Positions 55,117 through 63,784 of a DNA stretch of 64,000 bases are shown one piece after another. The notes under the pieces are model-generated. The model was not told the origin of the DNA. It saw only the letters and a program-made list of their open reading frames with translations, and did no database searches. The stretch covers positions 261,465-325,464 of the forward strand of contig QFPN01000008.1 of assembly GCA_003241695.1 (NCBI GenBank), given 5' to 3'. The translations under genes and the position numbers were made by a program. Source of the DNA: Ancylobacter novellus. GTDB taxonomy: Bacteria > Pseudomonadota > Alphaproteobacteria > Rhizobiales > Methylopilaceae. Each line of letters begins with the position of its first letter. Position 1 is the stretch's first letter.

Positions 55117-56619
55117 TCAGATCGTCTGATTGTAGGCCCCGACTTCCGGCCGGCGACGGAGCAGCGCGTCGAGATCGGCGAAGATGTCTCGCATCCGCGC
55201 TTCGGAGACCGGGCTCTCCACCACCACCACGAGTTCGGGCTTGTTGGACGACGCGCGAATCAGCCCCCAGGTGCCGTCCTCGAGCGTCACGCGCACGCCG
55301 TTGATGGTGACGACGTCGCGGATCGTCGAGCCGGCGAGGCGCTCGCCCTTCGCCGCCATCTCCTCGATCGCCCGCGTCGCGTCGGCCACGACGTCATATT
55401 TCACGTCGTCGGCGCAGTGCGGCGACATGGTGGGCGATCCCCAGGTCTTGGGCAGGGCGCGGCGCAGGTCCGACATCCGCTTGTCGGGATTGCGGTCGAG
55501 CATGTCGCAGACCGCGAAGGCCGCCACGAGGCCGTCGTCGTAGCCGAGCCCGATCGGGCGGTTGAAGAAGAAGTGGCCGGACTTCTCGAACCCCACCAGC
55601 GCGCCGAGTTCGTTGACCCGGCGCTTGATGTAGGAATGGCCGGTCTTCCAGTAATCGGTGTTCGCCTTGTTGGCGACGAGCACCGGGTCGGTCATGTAGA
55701 GGCCGGTCGACTTCACGTCGACGACGAACTGCGCTTGCGGGTGGATCGCCGAAAGATCGCGGGCGAGCATGACGCCGACCTTGTCGGCGAAGATCTCCTC
55801 GCCTTCGTCGTCGACCACGCCGCAGCGGTCGCCGTCGCCGTCGAAGCCGAGCGCGACGTCCGCGCCATGCTCCAGAACGGCGTCGCGCATGGCGTGCAGC
55901 ATCTTCATGTCTTCGGGGTTCGGATTGTAGTTCGGGAACGAGTGGTCGAGCTGCGCGTCGAGCGGGATCACCTCGCAGCCGAGCGCCTTGAGCGCCTGCG
56001 GCGCGAACGCGCCCGCCGTGCCGTTGCCGCAGGCCGCGACGACCTTCACGCGGCGCGTCAACTTCGGCCGGTCGAGCAGGCGGGCGAGATAGCGCGCGGG
56101 AAAGTCCGTGACGAACTCGTATGCGCCGCCGCCGCGCAGCTCGAAGGCGCCGGACAGCGTGATCTCCTTCAGCCGCGACATCTCGGCCGGCCCGAAGGTC
56201 ATGGGGCGGTCGCAGCCCATCTTCACGCCGGTCCAGCCGTTCTCGTTGTGCGAAGCCGTCACCATGGCGACGCAGGGGCAGTCGAGTTCGAACTGGGCGA
56301 AATAGGCCATGGGCGAGATCGCGAGCCCGATGTCGCGCACGTCGACGCCCGCCGCCATCAGGCCCTGGACGAGCGCGAGCTTGATCGAGGCGGAGTAGGA
56401 GCGGAAGTCATGGCCGGTGACGAGCAACGGCTTGACGCCGAGCTCGTGGATCAGCGTGCCGAGCCCCATGCCGAGCGCCTGCGCGCCCATCAGGTTCAGC
56501 TCCTCGCCGAACAGCCAGCGGGCGTCGTATTCGCGAAACCCCGCGGGCTTCACGAGCGGCGTCGATTCGAACGCGTAGGTGTTGGGACGGAGCGTCGGGA
56601 CAGGCTTCGGAAAGGTCAT
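55117..56619 (-). CDS. Phosphomannomutase / phosphoglucomutase
   Basis: The 500-residue enzyme interconverts hexose 6- and 1-phosphates for nucleotide-sugar synthesis. It shows the four alpha-D-phosphohexomutase features: an N-terminal FREYDARWLFGEELN, the catalytic phosphoserine in VTASHNENGWTGVKMG, the metal-binding DGDGDRCGVVD, the sugar-binding GFEKSGHFFF, and the phosphate-binding RASSNKPELVVVVE. It resembles ManB/AlgC-type enzymes. It lies between two glycosyltransferase genes, which suits precursor supply for the same glycan. Confidence 0.9.
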   Translation of the reverse strand: MTFPKPVPTLRPNTYAFESTPLVKPAGFREYDARWLFGEELNLMGAQALGMGLGTLIHELGVKPLLVTGHDFRSYSASIKLALVQGLMAAGVDVRDIGLAISPMAYFAQFELDCPCVAMVTASHNENGWTGVKMGCDRPMTFGPAEMSRLKEITLSGAFELRGGGAYEFVTDFPARYLARLLDRPKLTRRVKVVAACGNGTAGAFAPQALKALGCEVIPLDAQLDHSFPNYNPNPEDMKMLHAMRDAVLEHGADVALGFDGDGDRCGVVDDEGEEIFADKVGVMLARDLSAIHPQAQFVVDVKSTGLYMTDPVLVANKANTDYWKTGHSYIKRRVNELGALVGFEKSGHFFFNRPIGLGYDDGLVAAFAVCDMLDRNPDKRMSDLRRALPKTWGSPTMSPHCADDVKYDVVADATRAIEEMAAKGERLAGSTIRDVVTINGVRVTLEDGTWGLIRASSNKPELVVVVESPVSEARMRDIFADLDALLRRRPEVGAYNQTI

Positions 56620-56644
56620 TCGGCTCTTCCGGAGAGAGGGGCGG

Positions 56645-59497
56645 TCAGGTCGTAGCGGCAGGCGGGGCAGGCCGAAAGTCGCCGTCGGGACTTATCCCGA
56701 GCCGCTCCATCTCGGCCAGCACGTGACGTTCGACCTCGTCGACGGAGATCGAGGCGATGCAGCGGCACTCGCCCGCGCGGAAGACCGCCCGGCCGGACGG
56801 GTTCGCCTCGCAGGGCGAACAGTCGGTCGCCACGGCGATCAGGGACGAGGTCGGCGCGAGCGGCCCGCGGGTCGCGGGGTTGGTCGGCCCGAACAGCGCC
56901 GTGAGCGGCACGCCGAGGGCGTTGGCGACGTTCATGACGCCGCTGTCGTTGGTGACGACATAGCTGCAGGCGCGCATCGCCGCCGCCATCTCGGCGATCG
57001 CGCCGCCGGTCAGGTCGCGCGTGCCCTCGACATGTTCCTCGGCGAGGCCGAACGAGGCGCAGTCCCAGCCGCGCGCCTGAAGCCGCCGGGCGAGCTCGGC
57101 GTAATGCGGCCAGCGCTTCGAGGCCCAGAAGCCGTCCTTTGAGCCGCCGTGGAAGCCGACGAGCCGGCGCTCCGCAGGCGGCCCGCGGTCGAGGTCGCCG
57201 ATATAGTGCGCGCCGATATCGGCCTCGTCGTAGTCGACGCCCAGCAGCTCCTTGGCCGCCTCAAGATTGTAGACCGTCTCGTGCAGCGGTCCGCCCGGCT
57301 CGAACTTCCGCCAGTCGCGCGCGTAGATCACCCGCCGTCCCTCGAAGGGCGGCCGGATGTCGCCGAACGAATGGGTGACGAAGACGACGTCGTAGCAGCG
57401 CCGCATCGCCTGGCGGTTCAGCGAGAACACGGAGTTCACGACGCCGGCCTTCTGGAGCAGGAACAGGCTGTCGGCATGGTCCTGCGCCACCACGACGTCG
57501 ACCGCGCGGCCGAGACGGCGCGCCATGTTGCGCAGCATCGGGCCGACATGAAGCATGTTGCCGATGCCGGAGCCGACCGCGACCAGGACCCGGCTTTCGA
57601 GCGACGACACGACGCCGGCCAGACCGGCGGCTCCGTCGACGGGCAGGCTCGGCCCCGCGCGGTCCGCGTCGTCTTCGGTCGGCGACCGCAACACGGGCGT
57701 GCGGACGCCGAACGCCTTCTCGAGCGCCGCGCGCCCCTCCTCGGACGTCGAATAGATCGTCGCCGCGCGCTCGATCACATAGCGGAAGGCCTCGGCCGCC
57801 GCGGGAGCGGCGGCGTCGTCTCCGAGGCGGCCGCTCCGGAAATCGACGCCGTAGATCCACGGAATCGACAGCCGGTCGAGCGCCTCGGCGGCCTCGAAGC
57901 CGAGGCCGGAGGCGACGTGGACGACATCGGGCCGCTCGCGCAGGAAAAACGCGCGCAGGGCGGCGGCCCGGCCGTCGACGAAGACGTGGCGGCGACCGTC
58001 GCGCAACGCCGTCTCGCCAGCGCGCTCCGGCCGCACAACCGCGACGAGCGCCTCGTAGCCCATCGCCTCGTAATGCTGGGCGGCGCTTTCGAGGAACGGC
58101 TCGTCGTCTTCCGCACCATGACGTGTCAGGCGGATGACGAGCCCCCGCCCCGGCGCGCGCCGGGGGGCGGACGGATCGTCAGGATGGACGACCGACGCCG
58201 TCACGTCGCGCGCGTCGCGCAGCCTCGTCCCGAGTTCCGCGAGGCGATCGGGAAAGCCGGACTGGACGAGCGCTTCGAGCAGGCTGAGCCGCCAGGCTTC
58301 CAGCGGCTCGCCGCGTCCCTCGCGCAGAACGACGCGGCCGGCCCATCCCGGCGCGGCGCGGACAGCTTCCGCCAGAGCCGGGGCCGGCGCAGCCCGGTTC
58401 GGCTCGGGAAACGCGATCCAGGCGCAGGGGGCGGCCCGCGCCAGCGCTGCGAGGGACGTCTGACGCTCCGGAAGGACGTGGCCGTCGACCCTCAGGACGA
58501 AGCTGTCGCCGTCCCGGATCAGCTCACCGACGGAGCCTTCCGCCCCCGGCGCCTCGTCGACCAGCGCCGCGAGCGTCCGCAACTGGAACCGCGCTCCCTC
58601 GTGATCGGGGTCGACGGCGAGCGCCTCGCGCGCCAGAGCGAGCGCCTCCGGGACCCGGTTGAGCGCGACCAGGATCTGGCACTTGGCGAACAGCAGCGAG
58701 GCGACGCCGGGGCGCGCCTCGATCGCGCTCTCGGCGCAGCCGAGCGCGCGATCATACTGCCGCAGCTCGTAGCGGCAGCGCGCCGCCGTGGCCCAGGCCT
58801 CCCAGGCGCGGGTCCGATGAACCGCGGCCGCCGCCTCCGCCTCGTCGGCGGCCTCCGCCAGAAGCTCGGCGCGCCGCTCCGCCGGCGCGTCGGGCGCGGA
58901 AGCCTGGCTACGCAGGGCGAAAGCAAGCTGAAGCCGATAGACGCCCGTTTCCGGGCTGAGCGCGACCACCTCGCGGAAAAGCCCCGAGGCGCGCTCGACG
59001 GCGCCCGCGCGCAGAAGGGCGACCGCGGCGTAGAACCGCCACAGGCGGTCTTGGGGACGCCGATCGAGATGGGCGACGAGGATGGCGGCCGCCTCTTCGG
59101 GCCGGCGTTCCTGCAGCAGAGCCCGCGCGACGCGCAGCCGGGTCTCGAAATGGGGCGTCGCAAGCGGCGACAGGGCGTCGGCGAACTCTGCGAGCGCGCG
59201 CCAGTCCCGCTCGGCGAACAGACGCCGCGCCACGGGCGCGAGCAAGGTCTCCTCGAAGCCGCCGAGAACCGCGGCGGCCGCCGCCCGCGCCGCCGCGCCG
59301 CCGCGCCGGCCGCCTCCGGAAAGACGGCGGCTCTCCAGCGTCCGGCGCAGCCGCCGCATGGCCGTCCCGAGCTTGCGGACGTCCCGCGGATCGTCGATCC
59401 GGAACGGCGCGGACCAGCGGCCGTCGAAACGGTCCGCCGCGCCCTCGCTTCGATCCTCGCTCTGCCGCAACGAGCTCCCCCGCCGAACGCCCTTCAC
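56645..59497 (-). CDS. TPR - GT4-like - GT9-like glycosyltransferase fusion
   Basis: The 950-residue protein has a TPR-rich helical N-terminal third (residues ~85-310), then a GT-B fold half at roughly 450-600 (RDGRRHVFVDGRAAALRAFF, RPDVVHVASGLGFEAAEAL). A GT9/heptosyltransferase-like domain spans about 635-930, containing GSGIGNMLHVGPMLRNMARRLG, GFHGGSKDGFWASKRWPHY, VVTNDSGVMNVANALGVPLTALFGPTNP and a cysteine-rich end (TDCSPCE..., GECRCI). Both a GT4-like and a GT9-like part in one chain is unusual. The acceptor and sugar are unknown; context suggests a cell-surface glycan. Confidence 0.8.
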   Translation of the reverse strand: MKGVRRGSSLRQSEDRSEGAADRFDGRWSAPFRIDDPRDVRKLGTAMRRLRRTLESRRLSGGGRRGGAAARAAAAAVLGGFEETLLAPVARRLFAERDWRALAEFADALSPLATPHFETRLRVARALLQERRPEEAAAILVAHLDRRPQDRLWRFYAAVALLRAGAVERASGLFREVVALSPETGVYRLQLAFALRSQASAPDAPAERRAELLAEAADEAEAAAAVHRTRAWEAWATAARCRYELRQYDRALGCAESAIEARPGVASLLFAKCQILVALNRVPEALALAREALAVDPDHEGARFQLRTLAALVDEAPGAEGSVGELIRDGDSFVLRVDGHVLPERQTSLAALARAAPCAWIAFPEPNRAAPAPALAEAVRAAPGWAGRVVLREGRGEPLEAWRLSLLEALVQSGFPDRLAELGTRLRDARDVTASVVHPDDPSAPRRAPGRGLVIRLTRHGAEDDEPFLESAAQHYEAMGYEALVAVVRPERAGETALRDGRRHVFVDGRAAALRAFFLRERPDVVHVASGLGFEAAEALDRLSIPWIYGVDFRSGRLGDDAAAPAAAEAFRYVIERAATIYSTSEEGRAALEKAFGVRTPVLRSPTEDDADRAGPSLPVDGAAGLAGVVSSLESRVLVAVGSGIGNMLHVGPMLRNMARRLGRAVDVVVAQDHADSLFLLQKAGVVNSVFSLNRQAMRRCYDVVFVTHSFGDIRPPFEGRRVIYARDWRKFEPGGPLHETVYNLEAAKELLGVDYDEADIGAHYIGDLDRGPPAERRLVGFHGGSKDGFWASKRWPHYAELARRLQARGWDCASFGLAEEHVEGTRDLTGGAIAEMAAAMRACSYVVTNDSGVMNVANALGVPLTALFGPTNPATRGPLAPTSSLIAVATDCSPCEANPSGRAVFRAGECRCIASISVDEVERHVLAEMERLGISPDGDFRPAPPAATT

Positions 59498-59554
59498 CTT
59501 ATAGGCGCGCAGGCGTCAAGGCGACGAGACCTTTTCGCCGCCCGCGGGGAGGCC

Positions 59555-60898
59555 TTACTCGGCCGCCTGAACGACGGGGTTCTGCAGCGACTGGGTCGGC
59601 CGGCCGACGCCGATATAAGTGAAGCCGAAGCGCTCGACGTCGGCGCGGCCGTAGACGTTGCGCAGGTCGATGAGCAGCGGCTGCGCCATGCTCTTCTTGA
59701 GCCGCTCGAAGTCGAGCGCGCGGAACGCGTCCCATTCGGTCGCAAGCACCAGCGCCTCGGCGCCTTCGGCGACCTCGTAGGGGCTGTTTCCGAACGTCAC
59801 GTCGGTCAGCGCCTCGGCCGCGCCCTCGAGCCCCTTCGGGTCGTAGGCGGAGACGATCGCGCCGTTGTCCTGCAGCGCCTGGATGACGGAGATCGCCGGC
59901 GAATAGCGCAGGTCGTCGGTGTTCGGCTTGAAGGTCAGGCCGAGCACGCCGATGCGGCGCTTGCGCACGCTGCCGCCGCAGGCCGCGATGACCCGGCGCG
60001 CCATGGAGCGCTTGCGCTGGTCGTTGACCGCGATCGTGGTCTCGACGAGCCGCACGGAGCCGCCGACGTCTTGCGCGATCTTGGCGAGGGCGAGCGTGTC
60101 CTTCGGGAAGCACGAGCCGCCGTAGCCGGGGCCGGCGTGGAGGAACTTGGAGCCGATGCGCTTGTCGAGGCCGATGCCGTGGGCGACGTCCTGCACGTCG
60201 GCGCCGACGATCTCGCACAGATCCGCGATCTCGTTGATGAAGGTGATCTTCATCGCGAGGAACGCGTTGGCGGCGTATTTGATGAGCTCCGCGGTGCGGC
60301 GGCGCGTGAAGACGAGCGGCGACTGGTTGATCGAGAGCGGACGATAGATCTCGGCCAGCACGTCGCGGGCGCGCTCGTCCTCGATGCCCACCACGATGCG
60401 GTCGGGACGCTTGAAGTCCTCGATCGCCGCGCCCTCGCGCAGGAATTCGGGGTTCGAGGCGACGGCGAACTCGGCGTCGGGACGCACGTCCCGGATGATG
60501 CGCTCGACCTCGTCGCCGGTGCCGACCGGGACGGTCGACTTGTTGATCACGACCGTGAAGCCCGACAGCGCCGAGGCGATGTCGCGGGCCGCCTGATAGA
60601 CGTAGGACAGGTCGGCATGGCCGTCGCCGTGGCGCGACGGGGTGCCGACCGCGATGAACACGGCTTCGGCCTCGGCGACGGGCGCGGCGAGATCGGTGGT
60701 GAAGAACAGCCGGCCCGCGGCGACGTTCTCGGCCACGAGCTTGTCGAGACCCGGCTCGTAGATCGGAATTTCGCCCCGCTCCAGCGCCTCGATCCGCGCG
60801 ACGGAATTGTCGACGCAGGTGACGTGGTGACCGAAGTCGGCGAAGCAGGTGCCCGACACGAGGCCGACATAGCCCGAACCGATGACCGCGATTTTCAC
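59555..60898 (-). CDS. UDP-glucose/GDP-mannose dehydrogenase family protein
   Basis: The 447-residue enzyme oxidises a nucleotide sugar to its uronic acid, most likely UDP-glucose to UDP-glucuronate. It has the NAD-binding VKIAVIGSGYVGLVSGTCFADFGH, VINKSTVPVGTGDEV, VASNPEFLREGAAIEDF, AELIKYAANAFLAMKITFINEIADLC, the catalytic cysteine in GPGYGGSCFPKDTLAL, and LTFKPNTDDLRYSPAI. GTG 60898 is chosen since GAGGAG lies about 10 nt upstream and the family starts at MKIAVIG. It is divergent from the epimerase gene. Confidence 0.93.
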   Translation of the reverse strand: MKIAVIGSGYVGLVSGTCFADFGHHVTCVDNSVARIEALERGEIPIYEPGLDKLVAENVAAGRLFFTTDLAAPVAEAEAVFIAVGTPSRHGDGHADLSYVYQAARDIASALSGFTVVINKSTVPVGTGDEVERIIRDVRPDAEFAVASNPEFLREGAAIEDFKRPDRIVVGIEDERARDVLAEIYRPLSINQSPLVFTRRRTAELIKYAANAFLAMKITFINEIADLCEIVGADVQDVAHGIGLDKRIGSKFLHAGPGYGGSCFPKDTLALAKIAQDVGGSVRLVETTIAVNDQRKRSMARRVIAACGGSVRKRRIGVLGLTFKPNTDDLRYSPAISVIQALQDNGAIVSAYDPKGLEGAAEALTDVTFGNSPYEVAEGAEALVLATEWDAFRALDFERLKKSMAQPLLIDLRNVYGRADVERFGFTYIGVGRPTQSLQNPVVQAAE

Positions 60899-61295
60899 GA
60901 CAGCTTTCTCCTCGAAACTGGACGCCGCGCGTCGCATGGCGCTTTTGCGCCGCACCGCAGGACGCCTGAGCGGCGCCCGGCGAACGCCCCCGCTCGCGCT
61001 GGCCACGCCCGCAAGCGCCTGATCGTCTTGCGAGCGGCCGAATTCACGTCTTCGACATTGGATTGAAAGCCCTGCCCCTGTCCAGACGGACCGGCGAGAC
61101 CCACTGTCGCGTCGGCGCAGACGTCTCGGAGGCGTCCGGGCGCTCGAAGCCGCGGGCCGCACGAGCGCGGTCCATAGCGGAAAAGCCGTGTCGCCCCGAT
61201 GACGCTCCGTTCCGCGCCGCCGGTGGCGACAGGGCCGCGTCCACGGCTATAACCGTCCCGCGGGCGGCGTGTCCGCCGCGTTCCGGAGGCCCCGC
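60899..61295. other. Divergent promoter region between the dehydrogenase and epimerase genes
   Basis: This ~400-base gap separates two divergently transcribed nucleotide-sugar genes. It has no coding sequence I can support. A locally AT-richer patch near 61030-61070 (TTCGACATTGGATTGAAAG) could hold promoter elements, but no clear -35/-10 pair or operator stands out. Confidence 0.4.
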
Positions 61296-62270
61296 ATGAC
61301 GTTTCTCGTGACCGGCGCCGCGGGGTTCATCGGCTTCCATGTCGCCCGGAGGCTGCTCGAACGGGGCGAGCGCGTCGTCGGCGTCGACAATCTCTGCGAC
61401 TATTACGACGTGTCGCTGAAGCGAGCCCGGCTCGCGCTGCTCGCCGAGGAGCCCGGCTTCTCCTTCGCCGAGGTCGACGTCGCCGATCTGCCGGGCGTCA
61501 GGAACGCGATCGCGGGCCGGGGCGTGCGCAAGGTCATCCACCTCGCGGCGCAGGCCGGCGTCCGCTACTCGATCGAGAACCCGGCGTCCTACGTGACCTC
61601 CAACCTCGTCGGCCACGCCAACATGCTGGAGCTCTGCCGGCACGACGACGCGATCGAGGCGATGGTCTACGCCTCGTCGAGTTCGGTCTATGGCGGCAAC
61701 GTCAAGCTGCCCTATTCGGAGGACGACCCGGTCGACCGCCCGGTCTCGCTCTACGCCGCCACCAAGAAGGCGGACGAGCTGATGTCCTACGTCTACAGCC
61801 ACCTCTACGACATGCCGCTGGTGGGACTGCGGTTCTTCACCGTCTACGGCCCGTGGGGGCGGCCGGACATGGCCATGTGGCTGTTCGCCGACGCGATCCT
61901 GAGCGGGCGCCCGATCCGCGTGTTCAACCACGGCGACATGAAGCGCGACTTCACTTATGTCGACGACATCGTCTCCGGCGTCGTCGCGGTCGCGGACGCG
62001 CCGCCGGCGGGAGATCGCCCGCCCCACCGCGTCTACAACATCGGCAACAGCCGCTCGGAGAAGCTCACGCATCTCATCGAGGTGATGGAGCGGGCGCTGG
62101 GGCGCACCGCCGTCAAGGAGATGCTGCCGATGCAGCCCGGCGACGTGCGCGAGACCTTCGCCGACGTCTCCGCGATCGCGCGCGACTACGGCTACCGGCC
62201 CACGACGTCGATCGAACAGGGCGTGCCGCTGTTCGTCGACTGGTTCAAGGCCTATCGCGGGATCGACTGA
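61296..62270 (+). CDS. NAD-dependent UDP-glucuronate 4-epimerase-like protein
   Basis: The 324-residue SDR enzyme shows TFLVTGAAGFIGFHVARRLLERG (NAD binding), GVDNLCDYYDVSLKRARLA, AAQAGVRYSIENP, VYASSSSVYGG, and the catalytic Ser-Tyr-Lys set ending YAATKKADELMSYVYSHLYDMPLVGLRFFTVYGPWGRPDMA. The NDYYD-like and GPWGRPDMA blocks fit UDP-glucuronate 4-epimerases that make UDP-galacturonate. GGAGG lies 8 nt before ATG 61296. With the adjacent dehydrogenase it would supply uronic acids. Confidence 0.9.
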   Translation: MTFLVTGAAGFIGFHVARRLLERGERVVGVDNLCDYYDVSLKRARLALLAEEPGFSFAEVDVADLPGVRNAIAGRGVRKVIHLAAQAGVRYSIENPASYVTSNLVGHANMLELCRHDDAIEAMVYASSSSVYGGNVKLPYSEDDPVDRPVSLYAATKKADELMSYVYSHLYDMPLVGLRFFTVYGPWGRPDMAMWLFADAILSGRPIRVFNHGDMKRDFTYVDDIVSGVVAVADAPPAGDRPPHRVYNIGNSRSEKLTHLIEVMERALGRTAVKEMLPMQPGDVRETFADVSAIARDYGYRPTTSIEQGVPLFVDWFKAYRGID

Positions 62271-62294
62271 GATCGCCCCCATGAAGAACGCTCG

Positions 62295-62702
62295 ATGAAG
62301 ATTCTCGCCCCCATCTCCGTCGGGGAGCTGTTCGACAAGATCACGATCCTGCGGATCAAGCAGGCGCGGATCAACGATCCGGCGAAGCTCGCGAACGTGC
62401 GCGCCGAGCTCGCGGAGCTTACGGCGATCGTCGAGGCCGGCGGGCTCGGCTCGGCCGAGCTCGACCGGGACGTGGCCGCGCTCCAAGCCGTCAACGCCGA
62501 GCTGTGGGACGTCGAGGACGCCAAGCGCGACCACGAGCGCCGGCAGGTCTTCGACGACGCCTTCGTGCGCCTCGCGCGCGACGTCTATCTGAAGAACGAC
62601 CGCCGGGCCGAGATCAAGCGGCGCATCAACCTGACGACCGGGTCGCTGGTGGTCGAGGAGAAGGCCTACCGGGACTATGGCGGCGGCGCGGAGCCAGGCT
62701 GA
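62295..62702 (+). CDS. DUF6165 family protein
   Basis: The 135-residue protein matches DUF6165 by its start (MKILAPISVGELFDKITILRIKQARI), the ELDRDVAALQAVNAELWDVEDAKRDHE helix, and the end (YLKNDRRAEIKRRINLTTGSLVVEEKAYRDY). It looks all-helical, cytosolic and single-domain. It follows the epimerase by 24 bp and is presumably co-transcribed. Members commonly occur near glycan genes, so a polysaccharide-related role is likely but unproven. Confidence 0.82.
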   Translation: MKILAPISVGELFDKITILRIKQARINDPAKLANVRAELAELTAIVEAGGLGSAELDRDVAALQAVNAELWDVEDAKRDHERRQVFDDAFVRLARDVYLKNDRRAEIKRRINLTTGSLVVEEKAYRDYGGGAEPG

Positions 62703-62722
62703 AAGCTTGCTCCGCCTCCTCC

Positions 62723-62820
62723 GTCATGCCCGCGCGACACGCGCGGGTATCCACGACTTGATCGTCGAACGCTGCGGGGGCCGAAGTCGTGGATACCCGG
62801 CCTCAGGCCGGGCATGACGG
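62723..62820. repeat. Dispersed palindromic element, intergenic (98 nt)
   Basis: It begins CGTCATGCCCG and ends CGGGCATGACG, with an inner pair GTATCCACGACTT and AAGTCGTGGATAC. The termini resemble the 93-nt family, but length and inner sequence differ, so it is a second type. It lies between DUF6165 and the YafK-like gene. The rest of this gap holds no gene. Confidence 0.75.
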
Positions 62821-62938
62821 CGGCGGCGAGTCGCCGCGGACGCGCCGCTCGTTAACACCGCGTTATGACCCGCCGTCCGACCCTGTCGAGGGCCGCGCCA
62901 GTATTGCGGCCGTGCAACAGTACAGTGGAGCCGACGAT

Positions 62939-63754
62939 ATGAGTACGTCGTCGCCGGGGGCGCTCGCGCGCCTCGCCGTCATCGTTTTCGCAGCGCTCGC
63001 GCTTTCGGCCTGCTCGTCGGGCCGCGTCGCCAAGGTCAAGACCGGCTCGATCTCGGTCCAGACCGTCAGCCTGATGAAGCGGCTCGACATGCCGCGTCAG
63101 GCCCCGATCCTGATCCGCGTCTTCAAGGAGGAGGCGCAGCTCGAGGTGTGGAAGCAGGAGCGCGACGGGCGCTACGGCCTGCTGCGCTCCTACGAGATCT
63201 GCAAGTTCTCCGGAAAGCTCGGCCCGAAAATCCGGCAGGGAGACCGGCAGGCGCCGGAAGGTTTCTACGAGATCCGCCGCGAGAACCTGAACCCGTGGTC
63301 GCGCAACCATCTCGCCTTCAACATCGGCTATCCGAACGCCTACGACCGCTCCTTCGGCCGGACGGGCGACAGCATCATGGTGCATGGCGGCTGCAAGTCG
63401 GTCGGCTGCTACGCCATGACCCACAGGCGCGTCGAGGAAATCTACGCGCTGGTGCGCGAGGCGCTGCTGTCGGGACAGGAGGCGGTGCCGTTCCAGGCGT
63501 TCCCGTTCCGCATGACCGAGGCCAACATGGCCCGGCACGCCGACGACCCCAACATGCCGTTCTGGGAGATGCTGAAGGTCGGCCACGACGCCTTCGCGCG
63601 CACGGGCGTTCCGCCCCGCGTCGCCGCCTGCGCCGGCCGCTACCGCTTCAAGTCCGACCCGAGCTGGAACGCCGCGTCCGACGAGGAGATCTGCGCCTCG
63701 CCCGAGCCGATGGCGCAGATGCAGGGCGAGACGATTGGCGGCGGAGCGTATTGA
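62939..63754 (+). CDS. YafK-like L,D-transpeptidase lipoprotein
   Basis: The 271-residue protein has a lipoprotein signal (ARLAVIVFAALALSACSS; lipobox LSAC). The YafK/DpaA-type L,D-transpeptidase domain follows: APILIRVFKEEAQLEVWKQ, ICKFSGKLGPKIRQGDRQAPEGFYEI, and the catalytic IMVHGGCKSVGCYAMTHRRVEEIY with His and Cys. Related E. coli proteins remove Braun lipoprotein from peptidoglycan, so cleavage rather than cross-linking is possible. ATG 62939 is chosen as the start of the signal peptide. It is convergent with the last gene. Confidence 0.88.
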   Translation: MSTSSPGALARLAVIVFAALALSACSSGRVAKVKTGSISVQTVSLMKRLDMPRQAPILIRVFKEEAQLEVWKQERDGRYGLLRSYEICKFSGKLGPKIRQGDRQAPEGFYEIRRENLNPWSRNHLAFNIGYPNAYDRSFGRTGDSIMVHGGCKSVGCYAMTHRRVEEIYALVREALLSGQEAVPFQAFPFRMTEANMARHADDPNMPFWEMLKVGHDAFARTGVPPRVAACAGRYRFKSDPSWNAASDEEICASPEPMAQMQGETIGGGAY

Positions 63755-63784
63755 GCAAGCGAAGGTCGCAGCTTTTGATGAAAC

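Noticed and set aside
57149..61066. Very long open frame on the plus strand across the glycosyltransferase and dehydrogenase genes
   Set aside because: It is antisense to two clearly homologous genes, rich in Arg/Gly/Asp-Arg-Arg, and typical of high-GC shadow frames.
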